64,000 nt of DNA from Streptomyces sp. NBC_01689. GTDB taxonomy: Bacteria; Actinomycetota; Actinomycetes; Streptomycetales; Streptomycetaceae. Under the pieces are notes generated by a model, which had not been told where the DNA came from, searched no databases, and saw only the letters and a program-made list of their open reading frames with translations. Location of the stretch: NCBI RefSeq assembly GCF_036250675.1, contig NZ_CP109592.1, positions 1,922,001 to 1,986,000 on the forward strand. Reading direction: 5' to 3'. Positions within the stretch are counted from its first letter, which is position 1. Each line of letters starts with the position of its first letter. Of this stretch, positions 17,968 to 26,197 are shown piece by piece. A program made the translations under genes and the position numbers.

Positions 17968-18363
17968 TCAGCGCTCCTCGGGGATCGGTTCGCGGAGGTG
18001 CGCGTGCGTGGGGCCGTCCTCCCACTGCACGCTGAGAATCTGCAGTTCGCGGCCCGCCGGCAGGTCGGTACCGGCTCCGCCGCAGCGCGGGCAGGTCAGC
18101 AGGGGCGGCATGCCGACGGCCCATTCGTGGGCGCAGGGCGCGCAGCGGGCCCGTCCGGGCACCGTCTCGGTGACCAGTTCGGCGCCTTCGAGCAGGGTGC
18201 CGGCGCAGGCCAGTTCGAAGCAGAAGGAGAGGGAGTCGGGTACGACACCGGCGAGTTCGCCCACCTGGAGCCGTACCGAGCGTACGGCCGTGACGTCGCC
18301 GGCCCGTTCCGCCGCCTCTTCCACCTGGCCGATCACGGCCAGCGCGATGGACATCTCGTGCAT
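17968..18363 (-). CDS. hypA: Hydrogenase nickel-insertion protein HypA
   Basis: A 131-aa metallochaperone that works with HypB. It begins MHEMSIA, where His2 is the nickel ligand, and holds a structural zinc site of two CxxC pairs (RCAPCAHEW and TCPRCGG). Length is slightly above E. coli HypA because of a C-terminal extension. About 230 bases separate it from the next upstream gene. That gap (18364-18595) contains no gene I can support and may hold an internal promoter for the hyp genes. Confidence 0.94.
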   Translation of the reverse strand: MHEMSIALAVIGQVEEAAERAGDVTAVRSVRLQVGELAGVVPDSLSFCFELACAGTLLEGAELVTETVPGRARCAPCAHEWAVGMPPLLTCPRCGGAGTDLPAGRELQILSVQWEDGPTHAHLREPIPEER

Positions 18364-18595
18364 CGGTCTCCGTCCTGGCAGGGGCCGGTCCGCGCCGGTC
18401 GCCGCCGGTCGTCCGCCCGTGCAGGGCCCTTGAGGGCGGGGCGTCCACCGCCCTCATTACAGGGGAGGCGCCCGGGGGCGGCGGCCCGCCGCGCCGTCGC
18501 CGCCCGGCCGGGTAAGCCGTTCGCCGCAACGGTCCGGCGTGCTCCGGCGCGCGCCGTCGGCCGCCCGGCGCTCGCCCGGCCGGGAGGGCGCCGGC

Positions 18596-18700
18596 TCACA
18601 TGCTGCGCATCCTCAGGTAGCGCCTGATGTCGGGCAGGGACTGCACGAGGACGGCGGCGAGGGCGGCGGCCACGACGCCGCCGACGAGGGTCTTGATCAT
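18596..18700 (-). CDS. 34-aa hydrophobic small protein (DUF6893-like)
   Basis: Starts ATG ATC AAG; the product begins MIKTLVGGVVAAALAAV, one hydrophobic helix, and continues into the basic tail DIRRYLRMRSM. An ideal ribosome-binding site (GGAGAG, 6 bases from the ATG) precedes it. It lies between the protease gene and hypA on the same strand, 15 bases after the protease stop. I recall short proteins of this form (annotated DUF6893) beside actinobacterial hydrogenase genes. It is probably a single-span membrane protein, perhaps tying the enzyme or its maturation to the membrane; that role is inference. Confidence 0.72.
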   Translation of the reverse strand: MIKTLVGGVVAAALAAVLVQSLPDIRRYLRMRSM

Positions 18701-18715
18701 CGTTCTCTCCTCACT

Positions 18716-19276
18716 TCACTTCGCGGCTTCGCCGGCCGTGGCCCGCGGCGCGGACTCTCCCGGCTCGTCGGTCCGCAGCAACTCTTCGATCAGCCGGACG
18801 GCCTCGGGTACGGCGGCGGCGACCGGCGGGCTGAGGCCGATCCCCTCCTCCACCGAGGCCGGTTCGCAGCCGAGCACCAGCGTGCGCCGGGGCGGCTCTC
18901 CGCCCGTCCCGGCGCAGAGGGTCCCGAGCAGCGCGAGCACGGTGTCGGGGGTCATACGGTGCCCGTCCAGGACCGCGCCCGGCGGCGCGTCCGGTCCCGG
19001 TCCGTCGGGTTCGATGACGTAGAGGGTGCCGGGGGCCTCGCCGCGCGCGGTGGCGTCGACCAGGATCAGGGTGTCGTAGCCGTCCAGGACCTGGTACGCG
19101 AGATGGACTCCGCGTACGCCGATGTCCACGACCTCGACGTGCGCGGGCAGATCCACCCCGGTCAGGGCGCGTACGGTCTCGACGCCGAATCCGTCGTCGC
19201 CGAGGAAGACGTTCCCGATGCCGGCGACGAGGACCTTGCCGCGCGGCGCGCGGGACCGGTCGGGGACGGCACTCAT
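18716..19276 (-). CDS. Hydrogenase maturation protease
   Basis: A 186-aa HyaD/HycI-type endopeptidase that removes the C-terminal peptide of the large subunit after nickel insertion. GIGNVFLGDDGFG (about residue 20) contains the conserved nickel-sensing acid, and VDIGVRGVHLAY and LVDATARGEAPGTL follow. The start overlaps the preceding gene by ATGA. The C-terminal 15 residues are disordered-looking. Confidence 0.92.
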   Translation of the reverse strand: MSAVPDRSRAPRGKVLVAGIGNVFLGDDGFGVETVRALTGVDLPAHVEVVDIGVRGVHLAYQVLDGYDTLILVDATARGEAPGTLYVIEPDGPGPDAPPGAVLDGHRMTPDTVLALLGTLCAGTGGEPPRRTLVLGCEPASVEEGIGLSPPVAAAVPEAVRLIEELLRTDEPGESAPRATAGEAAK

Positions 19277-20703
19277 GAGCCGGCCTCCAGCGGGGTGACC
19301 TCGTCCGGCTGGAAGTACAGGAAACGGCCCTGTTCGCGGCGGATGTCGGCGCCCGGATCGTCCTCGACCGTCACCGCGAGGTGCACCCCGCCGTCCACGT
19401 CGTGCAGCACGGCCTCGACCCGGGCGGCGCGTCCGGCCAGGAACAGGTCCTGGGCGTCGGTGCGTCGCAGGCCGGGCCGCAGCACCACCCGGCTGCCCGC
19501 GCCCAGCGGGTGTCCGTCGACGACGACCCGGTCCTGTGCCGGGTCGAATCCGGCGTCGCTCGCCGGGTCCCACCACGGGGTGTCCGGTCGCGGTACGCCG
19601 AACTCGTCGGGGAAACCGTCCCCCGCGGGGGACGGGGCCTCTCCGGTCACCTCGCGCAGACCGCGCACGGCACCGTGCAGGCGTTCCAGGACCTCGGGGG
19701 GCATCGAGTCCGCGAGGTCGATCACCGCGGCGGCCCGCTCGTCGGTTCCACGTGCCTCGCGTTTCTCCTCGTCGGTGAGGGCGGCGGTGCGCAAGGCGAG
19801 GATCTCGTCGATCTCGGTGGCGTCGTACAGCGCTCCGGGGCTCTCCGGGGCGATGGCCGGGTGGTCCTCCAGGATGATCGGTGAGGAGAGCACCACGTCG
19901 GCGCGGCCGGGTTCGCCCGCCAGTACCGGCCAGGTGTGCAGGTTGCGGCAGGCCGCGACCGCGCCCTTCGCCCACTCGGGGGGATCCGTCATCGAGAGGA
20001 ACGACCCGGCGCTCAGCCCCATGAGGAGGTGGGCGGCGACCAGGGAGCGCGGCAGCGCCGCGTCCCGGTCGGCGGCCGCGCCGTCCGTGGGGGTCCAGGT
20101 GCTGGTGTTCTCCACGACGGCGGTCAGGCGCAGCACCCGGTAGGGACCGTCGAGTTCGCGGGCCGACAGCCGCAGGGCGCCGGCGGTCTCCTCGTAGCGG
20201 CGGACCACGCGGCCCACCGGGCGCCCGGTCTCGTCGAGCACGGGCTCGGTGTCCTCGGCGGCGGCGCGGCCGAAGGGGACCGTGACGCCGTCACCGAGGA
20301 GGTCGCCGACCCGCACGACGGCCTCGACGCGTTCCTCCGTGCCCTCGTCCCAGGGGACCAGGATCCGGTCCTCCAGCCGGAGTTCGGGGACCGTGTCGAA
20401 ACCCCCGTCGGGGCGTGCCCGCTGGACCGTCCGCCGCCGGGCGCGCAGGAAGCGCAGCTCGACCGCGAGGGTGGCGTCCGCCCTGGGTTCCATCAGGCAT
20501 TCGGTGTGCTGGAAGTCGTGCTCCTCGGTCGCGGCGCCCCAGCCGGGCGGCACGAGCACGCCGAACTGCCAGCGCAGCCGGTTCTTGGCGGCGGAGGCCC
20601 GGTACGGATAGAGCACATAGCCCTCGAAGAGGACGGCGTCGGCGACCTGCCGGGCGAGGGCGAGACGTGCCTCGGTCTCCGGGGCGAACGCGGTCACGCT
20701 CAC
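19273..20703 (-). CDS. Hydrogenase-cluster protein of unknown function (476 aa)
   Basis: A soluble-looking 476-aa protein I cannot assign to a family with known function. It starts at GTG overlapping the next gene (GTGA) and is GTGA/ATGA-coupled on both sides, so it is made together with the hydrogenase. Visible features: FEGYVLYPYRAS near residue 25, HDFQHTECLM near 65, ENTSTWTP near 185 and HLLMGLSAGSFLSMTDPPEW near 210. No signal peptide, membrane span, P-loop or cysteine cluster is present. It may be a structural or assembly partner of the large hydrogenase complex. Confidence 0.7.
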   Translation of the reverse strand: MSVTAFAPETEARLALARQVADAVLFEGYVLYPYRASAAKNRLRWQFGVLVPPGWGAATEEHDFQHTECLMEPRADATLAVELRFLRARRRTVQRARPDGGFDTVPELRLEDRILVPWDEGTEERVEAVVRVGDLLGDGVTVPFGRAAAEDTEPVLDETGRPVGRVVRRYEETAGALRLSARELDGPYRVLRLTAVVENTSTWTPTDGAAADRDAALPRSLVAAHLLMGLSAGSFLSMTDPPEWAKGAVAACRNLHTWPVLAGEPGRADVVLSSPIILEDHPAIAPESPGALYDATEIDEILALRTAALTDEEKREARGTDERAAAVIDLADSMPPEVLERLHGAVRGLREVTGEAPSPAGDGFPDEFGVPRPDTPWWDPASDAGFDPAQDRVVVDGHPLGAGSRVVLRPGLRRTDAQDLFLAGRAARVEAVLHDVDGGVHLAVTVEDDPGADIRREQGRFLYFQPDEVTPLEAGS

Positions 20704-21392
20704 GGAGCGGTCCTTCCGGTGATGCGGGTGAGGGTGGAAACCGCCGGGGGTGCGCCGGCGGCCGCGTCGGTGTCCCCGTCGAGCAGGGCCCGTACGGTCG
20801 CGTCCCAGGACGGCAGCGCCCTGCGGGAGCGGAAGGCGAGCAGGTCGTCCATGGTGTGGCGGGGCAGCCTGATCCAGCCGCAGCCGGGGAAGTGCTGTTC
20901 GACCATCTCCCGCCAGGTCGCGACGGGCATCCGGCAGACGGCCTCGCGGTCCCAGGGGACGGGCTCGACGCGGAAGCCGCCCGCTCCGGTGAACGCAGTG
21001 CCGGAGAAGAGCAGCAGGAGGGGCACCTCGCCGTCGGTGAGCGCGTCGAAGTAGCGGGTCGCGGCGATGTCCATGTCGTAGGTGCAGGGCACGACGAGGT
21101 CCGCCTCGGTCTCCCCGGTGAAGGCGGGGACCATGAGCGGCACCTGTGCGAACTGCAGCGGCTGGAGGGTGGTGCCCCAGCGGGACCGCTCTCCGAAGAG
21201 GTCGGCGAGCGCGTCGGCCTCCTCGGGCCCGTAGCCGCGCCGGGCGGGTTCGATGCGGATCTGGCAGCGCAGTGCGACGGCGTGCACCGGTTCGTCGCCG
21301 GAGGCGGTGATCCGCAGCCGCAGGACGAGGGTCGGTCCGGCGGCGAACCGGTCGGCGCGCACGCCGGTGCAGGTGAAGGAGAACTCCGTCAC
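20700..21392 (-). CDS. Hydrogenase-cluster protein, DUF6084-like
   Basis: A 230-aa protein beginning VTEFSFTCTGVRADRF with a GTG start. The N-terminal half looks like an immunoglobulin/beta-sandwich fold (alternating hydrophobic strands through LVLRLRITAS and HAVALRCQIRIEP). CTYDMDIAATRYFDAL and PLLLLFSGTAF follow. I associate it with the DUF6084 family found beside group 1h hydrogenases (recall). Start and stop overlaps (GTGA) couple it to both neighbours. No catalytic motif is visible. Confidence 0.65.
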   Translation of the reverse strand: MTEFSFTCTGVRADRFAAGPTLVLRLRITASGDEPVHAVALRCQIRIEPARRGYGPEEADALADLFGERSRWGTTLQPLQFAQVPLMVPAFTGETEADLVVPCTYDMDIAATRYFDALTDGEVPLLLLFSGTAFTGAGGFRVEPVPWDREAVCRMPVATWREMVEQHFPGCGWIRLPRHTMDDLLAFRSRRALPSWDATVRALLDGDTDAAAGAPPAVSTLTRITGRTAP

Positions 21393-22048
21393 GGGCGGCT
21401 CTCCTCCCCCACGTCCCGGGCGCGTTCCCGCACCCGTGCGAAGAAGGTGTCCAGGGCCGCGCGGGCCTCCGCTCCCCCGTCGAAGCCCTGCCACAACAGG
21501 CGCATCCGGCCGACGAGTTCGTAGCAGATGTCGACGGGTACGAGGACGCACTCGACGCGGCCGTCGACGCGGCGCAGCAGGAGTGCCTCCACGTCGGGTT
21601 CGAGCAGCGCGGCGAGCCGGCTGCCGCCCAGGACGGTCTTCCAGACGGCCGGGTCGAGTTCGCTCTCGGTCGCCCCGGCCGGGCTCGGGTAGAGGGCCAC
21701 GAGCCGGTCGAGCGCCGCGTTGCGGAAGAAGAAGGCGACGCCGACCGGGATCTGCAGGGCTTCCCAGGCGCCGTCGTCGAGCGCGTGGTCCGGGTCGGTG
21801 AGGTACCGGTCCGGTACCGCGCGGAAGCGGCCCGCGGCGGCGGCGCCCGGCTGCTGCATGAGCAGGGCGCAGGGGAGGCAGGCGCAGACGATGGCCCGCT
21901 GCTCGGTGTCGACGAGGTGGCGGTGGTGTGCCTCGTCGACCGCCGTCGCGCACAGTCCGCACCGCTCCGGCCGCGGTTCACGACCGGTCAGGAACCTGCG
22001 CAGGCCCGGCCCCCGGGTGGCCGGGCGCGCGCCGGTGGGGGTGCTCAC
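21389..22048 (-). CDS. Hydrogenase-cluster protein, DUF5947-like
   Basis: A 219-aa protein from a GTG start. It has a probable metal-binding N-terminus: CGLCATAVDEAHHRH (Cys and His near residues 30-43) followed by CACLPCALL (near residue 54), four to five cysteines in all. The middle is hydrophobic (IPVGVAFFFRNAALDRLVALYPSP) and the C-terminus includes LWQGFDGGAEARAALDTFF. I associate it with the DUF5947 family of hydrogenase gene clusters (recall). The function could be iron-sulfur or zinc binding in maturation or electron transfer; this is inference. Confidence 0.65.
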   Translation of the reverse strand: MSTPTGARPATRGPGLRRFLTGREPRPERCGLCATAVDEAHHRHLVDTEQRAIVCACLPCALLMQQPGAAAAGRFRAVPDRYLTDPDHALDDGAWEALQIPVGVAFFFRNAALDRLVALYPSPAGATESELDPAVWKTVLGGSRLAALLEPDVEALLLRRVDGRVECVLVPVDICYELVGRMRLLWQGFDGGAEARAALDTFFARVRERARDVGEESRP

Positions 22049-22647
22049 GCGGACTTCGCCGGTGCCGGGCGGCCGGCGGTCCGGCGGTCCGGGCCGAGAC
22101 CGATCTGGAGCAGCGGGGGCTCCCCCGGTGCGCCGTCGGACCGCACCTCGACGGCGGTGACCTCGGGTGCGAAGCAGGCGAGCGCGTCCTCGGCGGCCTG
22201 TCGCGCGGTGGTCCCGTTCGCGGCGCAGCCGCAGCCGCCGCCCGCCGCCGCGGCGGACCGGAGGGTGAGGGTTCCGGTCGTCTCGTCGAAGTCCACGGCG
22301 TCCAGCTCGTGTTCGCGCACGGTGTCGAGGGCGCGGGCGATCCGGGTCGCCCGGTCCTCGGGGTGCAGGTCGTGCAGGACGAGAAGGCTCGCGACCAGTT
22401 CGTCGCCGAGCAGCGGCGCGACCGGGTCGCTCTGCGCGCGGCGGTTCCCCGGCGCGGAGAGCAGCTGGAGCACCCGGGCCAGTCCGGCCCCGTAGAAGTC
22501 CATCAGGGCCTGCACCAGTTCCTCGGCGGCGGCGCGGACGGCCGGGTCGCCGGTGGCGGCGAGCCGGTCGAGGACGTCCTCGATCCGCAGCCCGGTCTGT
22601 ACGGCGTTCGCCGGGTGCGTCGCCCCGGCCGCCGGTGCCCCGGTCAT
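22045..22647 (-). CDS. NifU-like protein of the hydrogenase cluster
   Basis: A 200-aa protein whose C-terminal ~90 residues resemble the NifU/NfuA scaffold domain: HELDAVDFDETTGTLTL, then GGCGCAANG and ARQAAEDALACFAPEVTAVEV. The usual CxxC is replaced by a C-x-C arrangement, so cluster binding may differ from classical NifU. NifU-like genes are a known companion of group 5/1h hydrogenase genes. Coupled by overlaps to hhyL upstream (ATGA) and the DUF5947-like gene downstream (GTGA). Confidence 0.75.
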   Translation of the reverse strand: MTGAPAAGATHPANAVQTGLRIEDVLDRLAATGDPAVRAAAEELVQALMDFYGAGLARVLQLLSAPGNRRAQSDPVAPLLGDELVASLLVLHDLHPEDRATRIARALDTVREHELDAVDFDETTGTLTLRSAAAAGGGCGCAANGTTARQAAEDALACFAPEVTAVEVRSDGAPGEPPLLQIGLGPDRRTAGRPAPAKSA

Positions 22648-24428
22648 CCGCCCAGTCCGCTCAGGCCGGTGGGCATGTGCATCTTCTGCACGGTCTTGCC
22701 GCCGCCCACGTACATGTGGACACCGCAGGGCAGGCAGGGGTCGAAGCTGCGGACCGCGCGCATGATGTCGATGCCCTTGAAGTTCTCCGGGGAGTTCTCC
22801 TCGAAGATCGGGGTGTTCTGCACGGCGTCCTCGTACGGGCCGGGGGTGCCGAAGGTGTCCCGGGTGCTGGCGTTCCAGGGGGTGGGCGGGTACGGGTGGT
22901 AGTTGGCGATCTTGCCGTCGCGGATCACCATGTGGTGGGAGAGGACACCGCGGACCGCCTCGGTGAAGCCGACGCCGATGGCCTCGTCGGGCACCTCGAA
23001 CTTCTCCCAGGTCTGGGTGCGTCCGGCGCGGACCTCCTCCAGGGCCTTCTCCGCGAAGTGCAGCGCGACGGCGGCGGTGTAGGCCTGGAAGTAGGTGCGG
23101 GCGCGGTTGCGCTCCAGCGCGTTGCTCCAGCGCGGGATCTTCCACTCGAAGGTGGTCTCGGGCTTCGTCATCGTGCGGGGCAGGTTGATGACGACGCTGT
23201 GTCCGGTGGCCTTGACGTAGCCGGTGTCGACGAGACCGGACAGGGCGGTGGACCACAGGCGGGCGATGGGGCCGCCGCCGGTGTCCAGGGCGAGGTGGTC
23301 CTTGCCGTCGAACCAGCGGGGGGACATGACCCAGCTGTACTTGTCGTCGAAGTTCCGCTTCTGCGGGGCCGGGATGGTGTGCTGGTTCCACGGGTGCCGC
23401 GGGTCGACCGGGTTGCCGAGCGGGTCGTGGGTGACGAACTGCTCCTGGCCCTGCCAGTCCTCGTAGTAGGAACTGCCCAGCAGGATGCGCAGGCCGAGGT
23501 TGATCTCGGTGAGGTCGTTGGTGACGAGTTTGCCGTCGACGACGATGCCGGGGGTGACGAACATCCGCCGGCCCCAGTCCGTCATGTTGGCGTAGGTGAA
23601 GTCGCAGTACTCGGGGTCGTTGAGCGCGCCCCAGCAGCCGAGCAGGACGCGCCGGCGCCCCACTTCCTCGTAGCCGGGCAGGGCCTCGTAGAAGAAGTCG
23701 AAGAGGTCGTCGTGCAGGGGGACGACGCGCTTCATGAACTCCACGTAGCGCGTCAGCCGGCTGAGGTAGTCGGTGAAGAGCTGCACGGAGGCGATGGTGC
23801 CGACGCCGCCCGGGTAGAGCGTGGAGGGGTGCACATGGCGCCCCTCCATCAGGCAGAACATCTCGCGGGTGTACCGGCTCACCTGGAGGGCCTCGCGGTA
23901 GAACTCGCCCTCGAGGGGGTTCAGGGACCGCATGATGTCGGCGATGGTGCGGTAGCCGTGCTCCCCGGCGTGCGGTGCCTCGGTGCGCTCGGCGAGTTCG
24001 AGGACACCGGGGTTGGTCTCCTTGACCATCTTCTCGCAGTAGTCGACCCCGACCAGGTTCTCCTGGAAGATGTTGTGGTCGAACATGTACTCGGCGGACT
24101 CGCCGAGGTTGATGATCCACTCCCCGAGGTGCGGGGGCTTCACGCCGTACGCCATGTTCTGCGCGTACACCGAACAGGTCGCGTGGTTGTCGCCGCAGAT
24201 CCCGCAGATGCGGCTGGTGATGAAGTGCGCGTCGCGGGGGTCCTTGCCCCGCATGAAGACGCTGTACCCGCGGAAGACGGACGAGGTGCTGTAGCACTCC
24301 GCGACGCGCTTCTGCTTGAAGTCGATCTTCGTGTGGATGCCCAGGCTGCCCACGATCCGGGTGATCGGGTCCCAGGCCATCTCCATCAGGCCGCTACCGT
24401 CGCCGGCCGCCTTCGTCTTCGGTGCCAT
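22644..24428 (-). CDS. hhyL: [NiFe] hydrogenase large subunit, group 1h (group 5)
   Basis: A 594-aa catalytic subunit. The two metal-binding motifs are RICGICGDNHATC (L1, about residue 74) and DPCLPCGVHMY (L2, about residue 568); the four cysteines bind Ni and Fe. A 23-residue C-terminal peptide after the L2 histidine, ending in LSGLGG, should be removed by the protease encoded downstream. These motifs are of the actinobacterial high-affinity type that oxidises atmospheric H2. No signal sequence is present, so the core is cytoplasmic. It lies 81 bases after the small subunit. Confidence 0.95.
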   Translation of the reverse strand: MAPKTKAAGDGSGLMEMAWDPITRIVGSLGIHTKIDFKQKRVAECYSTSSVFRGYSVFMRGKDPRDAHFITSRICGICGDNHATCSVYAQNMAYGVKPPHLGEWIINLGESAEYMFDHNIFQENLVGVDYCEKMVKETNPGVLELAERTEAPHAGEHGYRTIADIMRSLNPLEGEFYREALQVSRYTREMFCLMEGRHVHPSTLYPGGVGTIASVQLFTDYLSRLTRYVEFMKRVVPLHDDLFDFFYEALPGYEEVGRRRVLLGCWGALNDPEYCDFTYANMTDWGRRMFVTPGIVVDGKLVTNDLTEINLGLRILLGSSYYEDWQGQEQFVTHDPLGNPVDPRHPWNQHTIPAPQKRNFDDKYSWVMSPRWFDGKDHLALDTGGGPIARLWSTALSGLVDTGYVKATGHSVVINLPRTMTKPETTFEWKIPRWSNALERNRARTYFQAYTAAVALHFAEKALEEVRAGRTQTWEKFEVPDEAIGVGFTEAVRGVLSHHMVIRDGKIANYHPYPPTPWNASTRDTFGTPGPYEDAVQNTPIFEENSPENFKGIDIMRAVRSFDPCLPCGVHMYVGGGKTVQKMHMPTGLSGLGG

Positions 24429-24509
24429 CGTCTGTGTCGTGCCCTTCTTCGCGCGGGTGGTCCGGGAGGGGTGGCCGGGGTGGGGGTACGTGTCAGGTGG
24501 AGCGGTCGG

Positions 24510-25598
24510 TCACCACGGCGGCCGGTATCCGGTGGTGATCTTGTCCCCGGTGTGGCGCCACTTCGGCTCCTTGTCGACGGTCTGGGTCGTGAGGGTCCGC
24601 AGCCTGCGGACCACCGCGCCGTAGGCGCCGCTGGCCTTGGTGGACAGCTTCGCGCCGGGGGGTTCGTCCATGAACGGCATGAACTTGTCCGGGAACCCGG
24701 GCATGGTGCAGGCGATGCAGATGCCGCCGACGTTCGGGCAGCCGCCGATGCCGTTCATCCAGCCACGCTTGGGCACGTTGCACTTCACGACCGGGCCCCA
24801 ACAGCCGAGCTTCACCAGGCACTTGGGCGAGTCGTAGGTGGTCGCGAACTCGCCCTGCTCGTAGTAGCCCGCCCGGTCGCAGCCCTCGTGCACGGTGGCA
24901 CCGAACAGCCACGCGGGGCGCAGCTTGTCGTCGAGGGGGATCATCGGGGCGGAACCGGCCGCCTGGTACAGCAGGTAGGTGAGCGTCTCGGCGAAGTTGT
25001 CCGGCTGGATGGGGCAGCCGGGGACGCACACGATGGGGATGCCGGCGTGCGACGTCCAGTCCCAGCCGAGGTAGTCGGGCAGGCCCATCGCGCCGGTCGG
25101 GTTGCCGGCCATGGCGTGGATGCCGCCGTAGGTGGCGCAGGTGCCGATGGCGACGACGGCCAGCGCCTTGGGCGCGAGCCGGTCGATCCACTCGCTGGTC
25201 GTGATGGGCTGACCGGTCGCCGGGTCGTCGCCGAAGCCCGACCAGTAGCCCTCGGGCTTGATCGACTCGTTGGGGATGGATCCCTCGACGACCAGCACGA
25301 ACGGGTCGATCTCGCCCCGCTCCCCCTTGAAGAACCACTCGATGAACGTGTCCGCGCCGCCGACCGGACCGCACTCGAAGTCGATGAGGGGCCAGTGGAC
25401 GGCGATCTTCGGCAGCCCCGGCAGATCGCTGAGGGCGATCTGCTCGATGCTCGGCTGCATCGCGGCCGTCAGCGCGACCGAGTCTCCGTCGCAGCTCAGC
25501 CCCGCGTTGATCCAGAGGATGTGGATCGTGGGGGTCTCGTCGGCAGGCGCACCACCGGCGTCCGTGGCGCCGGCCGTGCTCGGCGTCGTCGCTGTCAT
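24510..25598 (-). CDS. hhyS: [NiFe] hydrogenase small subunit, group 1h (group 5)
   Basis: A 362-aa iron-sulfur subunit. It has no Tat signal. The proximal-cluster motif reads INAGLSCDGDSVAL (about residue 36): the second cysteine of the usual CxxC is aspartate, giving the three-Cys/one-Asp ligation described for actinobacterial-type hydrogenases. Later cysteine groups (IGTCATYGG; VCVPGCPI; HEGCDRAGYYEQG; KLGCWGPVVKCN; GGCPNVGGICIACTMPGFPDKF) bind the remaining clusters. The ATG at 25598 has GAGGAGG upstream and overlaps the stop of a 29-codon upstream frame. First structural gene of the operon. Confidence 0.94.
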   Translation of the reverse strand: MTATTPSTAGATDAGGAPADETPTIHILWINAGLSCDGDSVALTAAMQPSIEQIALSDLPGLPKIAVHWPLIDFECGPVGGADTFIEWFFKGERGEIDPFVLVVEGSIPNESIKPEGYWSGFGDDPATGQPITTSEWIDRLAPKALAVVAIGTCATYGGIHAMAGNPTGAMGLPDYLGWDWTSHAGIPIVCVPGCPIQPDNFAETLTYLLYQAAGSAPMIPLDDKLRPAWLFGATVHEGCDRAGYYEQGEFATTYDSPKCLVKLGCWGPVVKCNVPKRGWMNGIGGCPNVGGICIACTMPGFPDKFMPFMDEPPGAKLSTKASGAYGAVVRRLRTLTTQTVDKEPKWRHTGDKITTGYRPPW

Positions 25599-25684
25599 GG
25601 GACCGCCTCCTCGGGGAGGTGAGGAATGGCATCCCCCGGGCGGACGAAAGCCCTTTCGGGGATGAAAGCGTTCAATTCGACCAT
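25595..25684 (-). CDS. Possible 29-aa leader ORF coupled to hhyS
   Basis: ATG at 25684 opens a 29-codon frame (begins MVELNAFIPERAF, ends HLPEEAVP) whose TGA overlaps the hhyS ATG in ATGA. The hhyS ribosome-binding site lies within its last codons, so translation of the leader could control hhyS expression. The predicted start has only a weak AAGAGAT upstream. Its residues are not obviously structured. It may be a regulatory leader or chance; comparison across species would tell. Confidence 0.4.
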   Translation of the reverse strand: MVELNAFIPERAFVRPGDAIPHLPEEAVP

Positions 25685-26197
25685 CAGATCTCTTGGTACC
25701 ACCCCTTCGGCCGCGATGGGATGCGATGACCGTCCGTTCCGGTGACGGGCCCCGTCCGGACCGGTCCGGACGGGGCGGGCGGCGAAGGCGCCCGCGAGCC
25801 GTGCCGGACACGGTGTTCGGGCCCGTCCCGGCGTCCGGGGCCGGCACCCCTGCCGGGTCGACTGCGATGGTCGGACACGGCGCCCGGCGCACCCCGGGCG
25901 ACAGGCGGCGGGGTCACCCGAAAGCGGGGGCCTCACGGCCACCCGGCGGCGGGCGGACGGGTGGGGCGGGGGCTACGGGTGCGGCGGGGCAGGAGGTCTA
26001 CGGGTGCGGCGGGGGCGGGCGCGGGCGGGCGGCACGGGGGCGCCCGACGGCTGGAAACGGAGGGGAGGGCCGGGGGCGGAGGGGGCTGGGGCGGAGGGCC
26101 GGGGGCCGGGCAGGGCGGGACCGGGGACGGGGACGGGGACGGACAGCACCGTGAAGCCGGGGTCGGCCACGGGCCGGGGACCAGGGGCGGAGGCGGC
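25685..26197. other. Intergenic region with G-rich strand and short repeats
   Basis: Over 500 bases between the hydrogenase operon and the GTPase gene, both minus strand; the hydrogenase promoter should lie at its left end but no clear boxes are seen. From about 25940 to 26160 the plus strand is extremely G-rich. A 17-base sequence starting CTACGGGTGCGG occurs twice (25973-25989, 25998-26014). GGGGAC is repeated three times at 26123-26140. Several runs of four or five Gs could form quadruplexes. No gene is supported. Confidence 0.6.

Noticed and set aside
22635..25622. Nearly 1000-codon plus-strand frame across the hydrogenase genes
   Set aside because: It mirrors hhyL and hhyS; composition is Val/Gly/Arg/Asp-rich shadow sequence with no motif.
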